A stretch of 64,000 nt of DNA from Streptomyces sp. LHD-70 (GTDB taxonomy: Bacteria; Actinomycetota; Actinomycetes; Streptomycetales; Streptomycetaceae): the NCBI RefSeq assembly GCF_031157275.1, contig NZ_JAVIFW010000029.1, positions 1 through 64,000 of the forward strand, in the 5' to 3' direction. The notes beneath the pieces were generated by a model. The model saw only the letters and a list, made by a program, of their open reading frames with translations. It searched no databases and was not told the DNA's origin. Below, piece after piece: positions 1-12,305 of this stretch (position 1 is its first letter; every line of letters begins with the position of its first letter). The translations under genes were made by a program, and so were the position numbers.

Positions 1-8
1 ACCGCCGG

Positions 9-38
9 GGGGCGGAAGACTTCCAAGTCTTCCGCCCC
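9..38. terminator. Strong hairpin at window edge, probable terminator
   Basis: Two perfect 14-base arms (9-22 and 25-38, beginning GGGGCGGAAGACTT) flank a 2-base centre. There is no T-run on either side, which is common for Streptomyces terminators. The gene it would serve lies outside the window on the left, or it could be an inverted repeat of another kind. Confidence 0.5.
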
Positions 39-179
39 ACGGCGTTCTCGCCGTACGGCGGCACAGGCCCAGTCACCGCCCACTGTGGCGGCGTGGGGTC
101 AGGCGGGGACGCCCGCCCGGTGCTGCCAGCCGCACTGGCCGGCCTCCGCCGGCAGCGCCGGGTGCTCGCCGATGACGAC

Positions 180-620
180 CGAGTGACCGACATCCGCTGG
201 AGGAGGCCCGGGTCCGCGCGCCGACGGCTGGCGCTGCTGGCCTGTGTGCCGTTGGCGAAGGCGTGCTGGTTCTACGCCCGGCTGACCGAGGATGTCTGGC
301 TGCGGCGCGGACTGCGGCGGTCGGCGCGTGCCTCGACCTCGTCTACGCGCTCGGACGCTTCGCCGACGTGTTTCTCGTACACCGCGGATGGGACCCGTCC
401 ACGTGCGCGGACGTCACGCGGACCTGTCTGACCCTGGGGATGATCCTGAACACCATCGGCTGGACCGTGCCGTTGTGGGGTCCGCGGGTGCAGGCGGTAC
501 AGGCGTGGTGCGCCGACCACCGCCGCTTCCGCAAGCTGCGCCCGCTCTGGGACGCCCTGTATCGGGCACACCCTGAGACGTCCCTGCAGCCCGCTCCCGC
601 AGCGACCTCTTTGCCCTGGC
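180..620 (+). pseudogene. Remnant of a DUF6545 / MAB_1171c-type membrane protein
   Basis: No intact gene is present. One frame (about 210-310) reads LALLACVPLAKACWFYARL then LRRGLR. After a shift near 310, another frame continues through about 610 with LVYALGRFADVFL, TLGMILNTIGWTVPLWGP and RKLRPLWDALYRAHPE. The last stretch, a tryptophan-rich helix followed by R-x-LRPLW-x-AL-x-x-x-PE, is the pattern I know from the C-terminal DUF6545 region of Streptomyces MAB_1171c family putative transporters. The N-terminal transmembrane half is mostly missing and the ends are not defined. It abuts the decayed phosphopantetheinyl transferase directly. The assignment rests on remembered family patterns only. 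Confidence 0.45.
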
Positions 621-1230
621 ATGCATCCGGCGGAGCAGGCCCTGGTACGGGGAAGCTCACCGGCCCGCCGTCGTGACTTCGCCGCGGGGCGTGCCGCGGC
701 CGCCGACGCCCTGCGTCTCCTTGGCCGGCCGGGTCCGGTCCTGCGCGAGCTCCGCGTCCCCGCTTCCCGACGGGGGTGCGGGGATCCATCAGCCGCTACC
801 GAGGCGCGGTCGCCACCTGCCCGGCCACCACCCGGAGGGACGTGCCCGCCGTCGGTGTGGACGTCGAACGCGTCGGCAGTCTCTCGTCGGAGACCGCCGG
901 CCTCATCTGCACACCGACGGAGCGCGCCTTGGTGGGCGGCAGCGCAGCGGGCGGATGGCTCCTCACGGTGATTCTCCGCCAAGGAGGCCTGCTACAAGGC
1001 GGCGACCACCCTGTGCCTCCCCCGCGACCCGGTCTTCCACGACGTCGAGGTCGTCCCGGATCCCGACCACGCGAACGGGAACGGGAACGGGCACGGCAAC
1101 GGGCTGCGCCTGACGGTCGACGCAGGGCCCCTCCCCGACGGATACACCGTCCGGGGCCAGGTCCGGTCCGTGGGTCCGTACGTGTGGACGACGGTGCTGC
1201 TCCAGGAAGGACGGGCGGCACACAAAAACA
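600..1230 (+). pseudogene. Frameshifted 4'-phosphopantetheinyl transferase (Sfp/EntD type)
   Basis: The pieces of a Sfp/EntD-type phosphopantetheinyl transferase appear in order but in different frames. About 615-745 reads MHPAEQALV then RRRDFAAGRAAAADALRLLG, the usual N-terminal motif. After a shift, about 750-970 reads PRFPTGVRGSIS and VGVDVERVG, carrying the GVD-x-E magnesium-site motif. A second shift at about 972 restores SAKEACYKAATTL, the (F/W)SAKE-x-x-YK motif, and runs on to PDGYTVRGQV and VWTTVLL. An intact enzyme would load phosphopantetheine onto carrier proteins. At least two frameshifts and no convincing start make it inactive unless these are sequencing errors. The frame continues into the downstream tRNA terminator before stopping at 1268, suggesting 3' erosion too. 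Confidence 0.65.
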
Positions 1231-1266
1231 CCCCCCTGACAGCGTTTCCGCAGGTCAGAGGGGTGT
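1224..1266 (-). terminator. Terminator of tRNA-Ala
   Basis: Thirteen-base arms at 1228-1240 and 1254-1266 with one mismatch form a hairpin. On the minus strand it is followed by a run of five T (1224-1228). It lies directly 3' of the minus-strand tRNA gene. Confidence 0.8.
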
Positions 1267-1273
1267 AAAAGCG

Positions 1274-1346
1274 TGGAGCCTAGGGGAGTCGAACCCCTGA
1301 CATCTGCCATGCAAAGACAGCGCTCTACCAACTGAGCTAAGGCCCC
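1274..1346 (-). tRNA. tRNA-Ala (anticodon TGC)
   Basis: The minus strand folds into a standard 73-nt cloverleaf. The acceptor stem is GGGGCCT/AGGCTCC, the D-arm contains AGCTCAGTTGGTAGAGC, the anticodon stem CTGTC/GGCAG encloses the loop TTTGCAT with anticodon TGC, and the T-loop is GTTCGACTC. The discriminator is A and no CCA is encoded, as usual in Streptomyces. Confidence 0.96.
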
Positions 1347-1505
1347 GGAAACGGCTGATCGACCGGAAGAACCCCGGTCGGCCGTGCACCGCAGACCAGA
1401 GTACCGGGTCTTCCCCCGAGTCTCGCAAAAAGATTGGGGGTCCCCGTGGACGACCACTCTCCGTAAGATGCTCGGCGAGGTTCGCAGCAGCGAAGGGGAG
1501 ACGCC

Positions 1506-2054
1506 ATGGACACCGCACAGCAGGAAGCCACCGCAAGAGCCAGGGAGCTGCAGCGCAGCTGGTACGGGGAGCCGCTGGGGGCGCTCTTCAGGCGGCTCAT
1601 CGACGATCTGGGGCTCAACCAGGCCCGGCTCGCCGCGGTCCTGGGGCTCTCGGCGCCGATGCTCTCCCAGCTGATGAGCGGTCAGCGGGCCAAGATCGGC
1701 AACCCTGCCGTGGTCCAACGGGTCCAGCACCTGCAGGAGTTGGCCGGTCAGGTGGCGGACGGCAGCGTCAGTGCCGCCGAGGCCGCCGAGCGCATGGAGG
1801 AGATCAAGAAGTCGCAGGGCGGCTCGGTTCTCACCAACGGCGGTCAGACGGCGATCAGTTCGGGCGCTCCGACGGTCAAGCGCGTGGTCCGCGAGATCCA
1901 GTCGCTGCTCCGTTCCGTTTCGGCCGCGGGGGACATCATCGAGGCCGCGAACGCCCTCGCCCCGAGCCACCCCGAGCTGGCAGAGTTCCTCAAGGTCTAC
2001 GGCGCCGGCCGCACCTCGGACGCCGTCGCCCACTACGAGGCGCACCAGAACTGA
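1506..2054 (+). CDS. Small helix-turn-helix DNA-binding protein
   Basis: A 182-residue cytoplasmic protein. The N-terminal third holds a Cro/XRE-like helix-turn-helix: residues about 25-60 include LFRRLIDDLGLNQARLAAVL, then LSAPMLSQLMSG, the recognition-helix pattern. The rest is predicted mostly helical (EIQSLLRSVSAAGDIIEAANAL) and may form the dimer or partner interface. The ATG at 1506 is preceded by AAGGGGAGACGCC, a good ribosome site. It lies about 65 bases upstream of the Ser/Thr kinase gene on the same strand, so the two are probably co-transcribed and the kinase might act on it. The regulon cannot be told from sequence. Confidence 0.85.
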   Translation: MDTAQQEATARARELQRSWYGEPLGALFRRLIDDLGLNQARLAAVLGLSAPMLSQLMSGQRAKIGNPAVVQRVQHLQELAGQVADGSVSAAEAAERMEEIKKSQGGSVLTNGGQTAISSGAPTVKRVVREIQSLLRSVSAAGDIIEAANALAPSHPELAEFLKVYGAGRTSDAVAHYEAHQN

Positions 2055-2121
2055 CCGAGACGCTCCTGCTGAACGGTTTCAGCACGCCCGGTCCAGGACG
2101 AAGGGGGAGTGCAGCAGGGCC

Positions 2122-3495
2122 ATGGGTGAGGTCTTCGCCGGCCGGTACGAACTGGTCGACCCGATCGGCCGCGGTGGCGCGGGTGCCGTGTGGCGCTCCT
2201 TTGACCACCGTCGGCGCCGCTATGTCGCCGCCAAGGTCCTGCAGCAGAGCGATGCGCACACCCTGCTCCGCTTCGTCCGCGAGCAGGCCCTGCGCATCGA
2301 CCATCCGCACGTCCTGGCCCCGGCCAGCTGGGCGGCCGACGACGACAAGGTCCTGTTCACCATGGACCTGGTCAAGGGCGGCTCCCTGGCCCATGTGATC
2401 GGGGACTACGGGCCGTTGGCGCCCGCGTTCGTCTGCACGCTGCTCGACCAGCTGCTCGCCGGGCTCACCGCGGTGCACGAGGAAGGCGTCGTGCACCGGG
2501 ACATCAAGCCGGCCAACATCCTCCTGGAGGCCACCGGCACGGGCCGGCCGCATCTGCGCCTGTCCGACTTCGGCATCGCCATGCGCAAGGGCGAGCCGCG
2601 GCTCACCGAGACCGACTACGTGGTGGGGACGCCCGGCTACTTCGCGCCCGAGCAGATGCTCGGCGACGAGCCCGACTTCCCCGGCGATCTCTTCGCGGTG
2701 GGCCTCGTCGCGCTGTACCTCCTGGAGGGCGCGAAGCCGGACTCCAAGGCACTGATCCAGCGCTTCGCCGCCCACGGCACCCCGGACGCCCCGCAGGGCA
2801 TCCCGGGACCGCTGTGGCAGGTCCTCGCGACGCTGCTGCAGCCGGATCCGGACGCGCGATTCCGTACGGCGGCGGGTGCGCGCAAGGCCCTGCTCGCGGC
2901 GGCCGAGCTGCTGCCGGAGCCCGGTCCCGACGACGAGATCGTCGAGATCTTCGACCAACTCGGGCCGCTGCCCCCGGGGTTCGGCCCCGAGGGCCCGCGG
3001 GGCCGGGCTCCGGTGGCACCCCCGCCCCCGCCGCAGGCCCCTCCCGCCCCGAGCTCGGCCCCCGCACCCCGCGTGCCGGCCGACGACTTCCACCTGGCAC
3101 CGCCGGACGGTACGCCGAGTGGGGTCTCCGGCGCGGCGACCCCGGCCCCCACACCCGTACCCCCGGCCCCACTCACCCCGCCGCAGCCGTCGACGCCGCC
3201 CACACCGCTGCCGGTCCGGCCACCGGAGCCACCGGCGCCACCGGCCCACCGGTTCGACGAGGACGGGCACACCTACCCGCTCACCCGCCCGTACCCGGCA
3301 CGGCCCGTCCCGGCCGGGGAACCCACGCCGCCGACGGCACCCGCGCCCGTACCTGTGGGAGCACTCGCGGCCGACGGTCCGCGTCCCCACCGGCGCAGGC
3401 GCCGCCCCGGCCCGCCCGCGAAGGTGGCCGTGCCGGTGCTGCTGCTCGCGCTGGTCAGCTACGCGGTGGGGTTCTGGGCCCTGAGCCGGCTCTAG
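2122..3495 (+). CDS. Membrane-anchored Ser/Thr protein kinase
   Basis: A 457-residue Hanks-type kinase. Visible landmarks are the glycine loop GRGGAGAV (16-23), the invariant lysine in VAAKVL (K38), HRDIKPAN (H125-N132), DFG (149-151) and APE (175-177), all intact, so it should be active. After the kinase domain (to about 270) comes a proline-rich linker of about 150 residues. A single membrane segment (PVLLLALVSYAVGFWAL) follows, ending five residues or so before the C-terminus, so there is no extracellular sensor domain. The ATG at 2122 was chosen because the N-terminus GEVFAGRYELVDPIGRGG is typical of the family. The last codons are part of the sequence copied in the following 43-bp repeat array. 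Confidence 0.92.
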   Translation: MGEVFAGRYELVDPIGRGGAGAVWRSFDHRRRRYVAAKVLQQSDAHTLLRFVREQALRIDHPHVLAPASWAADDDKVLFTMDLVKGGSLAHVIGDYGPLAPAFVCTLLDQLLAGLTAVHEEGVVHRDIKPANILLEATGTGRPHLRLSDFGIAMRKGEPRLTETDYVVGTPGYFAPEQMLGDEPDFPGDLFAVGLVALYLLEGAKPDSKALIQRFAAHGTPDAPQGIPGPLWQVLATLLQPDPDARFRTAAGARKALLAAAELLPEPGPDDEIVEIFDQLGPLPPGFGPEGPRGRAPVAPPPPPQAPPAPSSAPAPRVPADDFHLAPPDGTPSGVSGAATPAPTPVPPAPLTPPQPSTPPTPLPVRPPEPPAPPAHRFDEDGHTYPLTRPYPARPVPAGEPTPPTAPAPVPVGALAADGPRPHRRRRRPGPPAKVAVPVLLLALVSYAVGFWALSRL

Positions 3496-3497
3496 AA

Positions 3498-3711
3498 CGG
3501 GGACTCCGGAACGAAGCCGGGCCCCGAGCCGGCCCTGGCACGGGGACTCCGGAACGAAGCCGGGCCCCGAGCCGGCCCTGGCACGGGGACTCCGGAACGA
3601 AGCCGGGCCCCGAGCCGGCCCTGGAACGGGACTCCGGAACGAAGCCGGCCCCTGAGCCGACCCTGGAACGGGGACTCCGGAACTAAGCCGAGTCCTGAGC
3701 CGGCTCTAGAA
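3498..3711. repeat. 43-bp minisatellite, about 5 copies
   Basis: Units begin CGGGGACTCCGGAAC at 3498, 3541, 3584, 3626 and 3669. Spacing is 43 bases except for one copy shortened by one base. The first three copies are nearly identical and the later ones diverge. The 3' end of the kinase gene (CCTGAGCCGGCTCTAGAAC) recurs intact at the end of the last unit, so the array seems to have grown from the gene's tail. Each unit can form GC-rich hairpins, and the array lies between convergent genes, so it may also serve in termination. Confidence 0.9.
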
Positions 3712-3737
3712 CCAAGGGCTCCGGACCCGAGCCGGGC

Positions 3738-5102
3738 TCAGGCGCTCTCGTCGGCCGTCCGGCGCGCGGCGATGCGGCGGGCCAGCAGCGTCCACAGCAC
3801 CAGGACGAGCACCAGTCCGGTACCCGTGCCGATCCCCGCGGTCGCCACCACCGACAGCACCCCGCGGCCCAGACCGAAGGCCGCGGCGTCGGCATCGGCA
3901 TCGCCCCCGTCCGCCCCGCCCGAGCCCCCGCCCGAGCCGCCGACCGGCGCGTCCGTACCGTCCTCGGTGACCCGGAAGGGCCCCGCGTCGCCCTCGTACG
4001 CGACATCCGTCTTCCGCTCGCCGGTCACGCCGACGCGCAGGGTCAGCGCGAGCCCGGCCTCGCCGTACTGCTCCCGCAGCTTCGGGTCGAGGGACACCTT
4101 CAGGTAGTACGAGCCGGGGAACCGCATCTGCTTGGTCTCGGGCCGTGCCGCGTACCGGTTCTCGTACGCCACCGCCGCCAGCGGTTCGAGGGCGGTGGTG
4201 ACCGGATCGCCGCGGTAGCTCTCCCCGGCCGAGGTCACCGTGGTCCTGGCCGGGTTGTGGACGCTCACGTTCAGCGCCTTGGGCACGCTGCTGAGCACCC
4301 CGCCCCCGCCGCCCTTCGCGCCCTCCAACTCGACCTGCGCGGACAGCTGTTGACCCCAGCCCACCGGAACCCGGTAGAACCGCGTCCGGCCGGGCCGGAC
4401 GCGGTCCTGCCACACGCCGTGCCCGAGGAGCCGCGCGTCGTTGAATCCGGTGCCGCCCTCGGCGCCCTGGGGCGCCCCGGTGGGCGGCGGCGGATCGACC
4501 GGATCCTGGGCCTCCGCCGGCGCCTCAGTGGGCGGACTGCCCGCGAGCCGCGGCTCGGCGGCCAGGCTCAACTCCAGGTCCCAGGCGGCCCGCGACGAGT
4601 CGTCGGCGCTCCCGCGCTGGACGACGACGAAGTACGTGCCCGTCTCGCGGCAGCGCGTACCGCCCCCGTCGATCAGCCGCTCGGCGGTGGCGGCGAGCGG
4701 AGCCGCGTAGTCCGCCGTCCCGAACGAGGCCTTGTCGGAGCCGCAGGTGTTCCCCTCCTGGTCCTGCAGGGTCACCGCGATCCGGTCGCCGTACGCCACT
4801 TCCGTGCCGAAGCGGGGGACGGCGACGGCGGACGCGTAGACGCTGGAGTCCGAGTCCAGCTCGACGGCGTAGTACAGCGTCCGGCCCGGGCCGATGGAAC
4901 TGCGGTAGGTGGAGCCGGAGTTGAGCTCCTGCGCCCCGGATCTGGCCTCGGCTCCCTCGACGCGCTGCGCGCCGGAGGCGAACACATACGGACGCGGTTC
5001 CTCCGCCGCGTGGGCCCCTTGCGCCGGCAGCAGCAGTGAACCCGCAGCCAGTCCCCACAGCGCCCTGCGCCCCGTCCAGCGCCCGGTGCCGCGCCGCTCC
5101 AT
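3738..5102 (-). CDS. Secreted, C-terminally membrane-anchored protein of unknown function
   Basis: A 454-residue protein with a clear signal peptide: a basic N-terminus (MERRGTGRWTGRR), a hydrophobic core and a likely cut after AHA at about residue 32. Two beta-rich halves follow (about 35-180 and 220-390), each reminiscent of pre-peptidase C-terminal-like sandwiches, for example RTLYYAVELDSDSSVYASA and RTRFYRVPVGWGQQLSAQVE. A Gly/Asp-rich linker, one membrane helix (GTGTGLVLVLVLWTLLA) and a basic tail close the protein. This topology leaves most of it outside the cell. The ATG at 5102 follows GGAGGGGGCGGG; the frame extends further upstream, but the signal peptide supports this start. I do not recognise a catalytic motif. 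Confidence 0.8.
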   Translation of the reverse strand: MERRGTGRWTGRRALWGLAAGSLLLPAQGAHAAEEPRPYVFASGAQRVEGAEARSGAQELNSGSTYRSSIGPGRTLYYAVELDSDSSVYASAVAVPRFGTEVAYGDRIAVTLQDQEGNTCGSDKASFGTADYAAPLAATAERLIDGGGTRCRETGTYFVVVQRGSADDSSRAAWDLELSLAAEPRLAGSPPTEAPAEAQDPVDPPPPTGAPQGAEGGTGFNDARLLGHGVWQDRVRPGRTRFYRVPVGWGQQLSAQVELEGAKGGGGGVLSSVPKALNVSVHNPARTTVTSAGESYRGDPVTTALEPLAAVAYENRYAARPETKQMRFPGSYYLKVSLDPKLREQYGEAGLALTLRVGVTGERKTDVAYEGDAGPFRVTEDGTDAPVGGSGGGSGGADGGDADADAAAFGLGRGVLSVVATAGIGTGTGLVLVLVLWTLLARRIAARRTADESA

Positions 5103-5323
5103 CCCGCCCCCTCCGTCGTCGCCCGGCCGCGACCATCCTGCACCGCAGGTCACCGCGGTGTCTGCGCCCGAACGCAATCACCCGCCCCTTTGCCCTTGCA
5201 AGGAATTACTTGACGAAGGCAAATCATCGGGCACGAACCTCGGCCTCGTACGTCGATGTCTCGGCCCCGCCGCCACGGCCACGTGCCGTACACCACAGGC
5301 CCGAACCCCGCCACCGCAACACA

Positions 5324-5354
5324 AAGCCCCGGCCGCTTGCGGCGACCGGGGCTT
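5324..5354 (-). terminator. Terminator after the DLW-39 gene
   Basis: Arms AAGCCCCGG (5324-5332) and CCGGGGCTT (5346-5354) flank a 13-base loop. On the minus strand TTTGTGTTG follows. It lies 21 bases past the stop of the DLW-39 gene. Confidence 0.8.
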
Positions 5355-5374
5355 GGTGAAGTGCGTTTCGGGAC

Positions 5375-5503
5375 TCACGAACCTGTGGGCACGGAGTCAG
5401 TCGCCTCCGTCCACAGATCCTGCTCGGCGCGATCCGCCTGGATCTGGCGGTACACGAGGAGCCCGCCGATGGCGGCCAGTGCGACCAGGAGAAGCTTCTT
5501 CAC
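5375..5503 (-). CDS. DLW-39 family small membrane peptide
   Basis: A 42-residue peptide starting KKLLLVALAAIGGLLVYRQI after a GTG start. The hydrophobic first half is a membrane helix or uncleaved signal. The second half, QADRAEQDLWTEATDSVP, carries the DLW motif that names this actinobacterial family. GAGG lies 9 bases upstream of the GTG at 5503. Longer in-frame starts exist but read through the promoter region. In Streptomyces this gene sits reproducibly near the gyrA-side tRNA-Ile. Function is unknown. A near-perfect operator-like palindrome lies 54-75 bases upstream of the start. Confidence 0.85.
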   Translation of the reverse strand: MKKLLLVALAAIGGLLVYRQIQADRAEQDLWTEATDSVPTGS

Positions 5504-5556
5504 CGCGCTACCTCGTCTTTCCTTGACGTAGGAGACCTCTGGCGCCCGACTATACA

Positions 5557-5578
5557 CACCGATCGATACCGATCGGTG
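5557..5578. promoter_or_regulatory. Operator-like palindrome upstream of the DLW-39 gene
   Basis: Perfect 9-base arms CACCGATCG (5557-5565) and CGATCGGTG (5570-5578) flank ATAC. A TATAGT hexamer on the minus strand (5549-5554) lies immediately downstream and could be a -10 box, so a bound regulator would cover the promoter. The size and symmetry suit a TetR-class or similar dimer. Apart from this palindrome the 305-base gap 5504-5808 shows nothing I recognise. Confidence 0.5.
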
Positions 5579-5808
5579 ACCTGCCGCCGGACTCAACTCC
5601 CGCCCCGTGTACAGCAGTAGACGCCCCTCACGATGCGCACCGATCCCCCCACGGAACGTGATGATTTGGTGCTCTTAGGCGCTATGCGTCCATACGGGTG
5701 GTGTTCATCGGAAGATCCGCGAATCACGGGTCGAGCTCCCGCACTTCTCGGGCCTCGTACACATCATGAGGAAAGTACGCAAATCCTCCGACCCGAAAGT
5801 GAGAGATC

Positions 5809-6192
5809 GTGGCTACCAACAAGGTCACCCGCATCTGGTCCGTCGTCGTCGCCGCCCTGCTGGCCTTCTTCGCCTCCCTGGGCCTCATCACCACCGCCAC
5901 CGCCGCCCCGGCCGTACCGCAGCAGGGCGCCGCCGGCAACAGCAGCACCGAGACCCCGGCCAGGGCGCCGTACGCGGCCCCCGCGCCGAAGGCGAAGCCG
6001 TACGAACTCTCCCGGCCGCCCACGATGAAGCAGCGCATCCGCGCCGAGGCGCACGGTACGTCCCCCAGCAGCCGCGGCCTGACGCTCGCCACGCCCCTCT
6101 CCGACGTGAACCAGGTCGACGCGGCCACAGAAGCGGACGTGGTCGCCCGGGAACGCGTACGGCCCGCGCACCCCGCAGAGCTGGCGCTCTGA
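5809..6192 (+). CDS. Small secreted or membrane-attached protein (DUF6344-like)
   Basis: A 127-residue protein starting at a GTG with GAGAG six bases before it. The N-terminus ATNKVTRIWSVVVAALLAFF followed by ASLGLITTATAAPA is a signal peptide with a likely cleavage at ATAAPA. The remainder is Ala/Pro-rich and then polar (KPYELSRPPTMKQRIRAEAHG) with no motif I recognise. It resembles Streptomyces proteins annotated DUF6344, from memory only. Alone on its strand between the DLW-39 gene and tRNA-Ile. Confidence 0.6.
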   Translation: MATNKVTRIWSVVVAALLAFFASLGLITTATAAPAVPQQGAAGNSSTETPARAPYAAPAPKAKPYELSRPPTMKQRIRAEAHGTSPSSRGLTLATPLSDVNQVDAATEADVVARERVRPAHPAELAL

Positions 6193-6719
6193 CCCGGACA
6201 AGCGGCAGAGGTGACGTACCTCTCAACGCCCTTACGAGCAAGCCCAGTTCACGGCACCGGACACCCTCACCGGGCCCGGCTGAACGACCTGCCCCTCCTG
6301 ATCCACCCGCAGCACCGGCAGTACCGGCAGTACCGGCAACACCCGCAGGACCTGAACCACCACACGCACCACCACACGCACCACCGGACAGACCACAGGC
6401 AGACAGGCCACCGGCAGACGCCCGCAGCACAGCACCACCGGCCAGTGACCGGCCGCCCTTCTCCCCCACACAGGGAGAGCCACAGGGCCCCGCGCCACCG
6501 GTCCACCTGACGTTGCCCAGCAGCCCCCGCAGCCCCTGAGGGCCGCCCCCGAAGACCACGTACACAGACCAAGCCCGTTCCGGCCACAGAGCCTCCGACG
6601 AACGGGCCGCTCGCATGCGCACCGCCCTCCCGTACGGGAACGGTGCGCTCAGCCATGTCCGGGCCAGGTGACGCCGCCCTGCCCACCGGACACCGCACCC
6701 GCCCCGCCCCCAGAAACGC
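6193..6719. other. Gene-poor gap with low-complexity CAC/CCGGCAGTA repeats
   Basis: I find no convincing gene here. Around 6310-6420 there are short direct repeats: CCGGCAGTA in tandem, then two CACCACACGCAC units and scattered CACCGG blocks. The short open frames crossing it have skewed His/Gln/Arg composition and no ribosome sites. It may be a relic of a decayed gene or a spacer beside the tRNA. Confidence 0.5.
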
Positions 6720-6755
6720 CGAAGACCCCCGACCAAGGATGGTCGGGGGTCTTCG
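6720..6755 (-). terminator. Terminator of tRNA-Ile
   Basis: A perfect 15-base stem, 6720-6734 (CGAAGACCCCCGACC) with 6741-6755, encloses the 6-base loop AAGGAT. It lies seven bases 3' of the minus-strand tRNA-Ile. Confidence 0.85.
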
Positions 6756-6761
6756 TGCTGG

Positions 6762-6835
6762 TGGGGCTAACAGGATTTGAACCTGTGGCCTCATCCTTAT
6801 CAGGGATGCGCTCTAACCAACTGAGCTATAGCCCC
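6762..6835 (-). tRNA. tRNA-Ile (anticodon GAT)
   Basis: A 74-nt cloverleaf on the minus strand. The acceptor is GGGGCTA/TAGCCCC, the D-arm is AGCTCAGTTGGTTAGAGC, the anticodon stem CATCC/GGATG encloses CTGATAA with anticodon GAT, and the T-arm contains GGTTCAAATCC. The discriminator is A and CCA is not encoded. Confidence 0.96.
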
Positions 6836-6933
6836 GCCGCGCTCTGCGGTGTATGTCCCGCGCGCTGACCTCTGAAGATTAGCGCACGACGCGGCCAGTC
6901 CCAAAATCGATACTCAGGAGCGCCCGCGACGGC

Positions 6934-7590
6934 TCACTCGTCCTCGGCGAGCGTCAGCTCCACGCCGCCCACGAAACCGGCGGACAGGTTGTAGATGAAC
7001 GCGCCGAGCGTCGCGAGGGCCGTGGCCAGGACCACGTCGAGCACCGCGATGATCGAGGTGAAGAGGAGCACGCGCGGCAGCGACAGGAAGGACTGGAGGT
7101 CGAAGCCGTTGGACTCGTTGGAGCCGGTGGCCTCGGCGATCGTGCCGCCGACCGTGGAGAAGACGCCCATGGCGTCCATGACCATCCACAGCACGGCGGC
7201 CGCGACGATCGTGCAGATGCCCAGGGCGATGGAGAGCAGGAAGCTGACCTTCATCACCGACCAGGGGTCGGCCTTCGCGACCCGCAGCCGTGCTTTGCGC
7301 GTACGGGGCGTCGTGCGCGCGCCCGTGCGGGGCCGTCGGACCGCGCCCTCCTCGGAGGGGTAGGCCTGCGGCGGGTGGTACGCCGTGGGCTGCTCCTGCG
7401 CGGGGGTGCGCTCGCTCGGGAGGGCGCCCGCGCCGGGGGCGTACTCGGCCTTCTGGCCGGCGTACGCCTCCGGCTGTGGTTCGCGGGTGTCCGTCACGGT
7501 GCCCCCCTGAGCCGCTTGCGGGTCAGTGGCGGGGCCACGGCCGCCGTCCGATCCGTTGGTGCCTGCTGAGGCGCCCGTGGCTCCACTCAC
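6934..7590 (-). CDS. DUF3566 transmembrane protein, gyrA neighbour
   Basis: About 218 residues. The first 105 are disordered and rich in Pro, Gln and Gly. Two long hydrophobic segments follow, VMKVSFLLSIALGICTIVAA and VLLFTSIIAVLDVVLATALA, typical of the DUF3566 family found beside gyrA in actinobacteria, mycobacteria included. I prefer the GTG at 7590, with AGGAG eight bases upstream. A GTG at 7599 is in frame, but its would-be ribosome site overlaps it. The gene begins 17 bases after gyrA stops, so it is most likely the last cistron of the gyrB-gyrA unit. Function is unknown; a role at the division site or envelope has been proposed for the mycobacterial counterpart. Confidence 0.85.
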   Translation of the reverse strand: MSGATGASAGTNGSDGGRGPATDPQAAQGGTVTDTREPQPEAYAGQKAEYAPGAGALPSERTPAQEQPTAYHPPQAYPSEEGAVRRPRTGARTTPRTRKARLRVAKADPWSVMKVSFLLSIALGICTIVAAAVLWMVMDAMGVFSTVGGTIAEATGSNESNGFDLQSFLSLPRVLLFTSIIAVLDVVLATALATLGAFIYNLSAGFVGGVELTLAEDE

Positions 7591-7607
7591 GTCCTGCACT
7601 CCTCGCG

Positions 7608-10226
<2,619 letters not shown>

Positions 10227-10268
10227 TGCTGGTCAAAGTCCTTTCGAGCTGCGGCTGGTGCGGCCGAC

Positions 10269-12305
<2,037 letters not shown>

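Noticed and set aside
6211..6510. Overlapping short frames in the tRNA-Ile leader gap
   Set aside because: Repeat-derived His/Gln/Arg composition, no ribosome site and no similarity I recognise.
1274..6835. tRNA genes as integrated-element attachment sites
   Set aside because: No integrase gene and no duplicated tRNA 3' end is visible around either tRNA.
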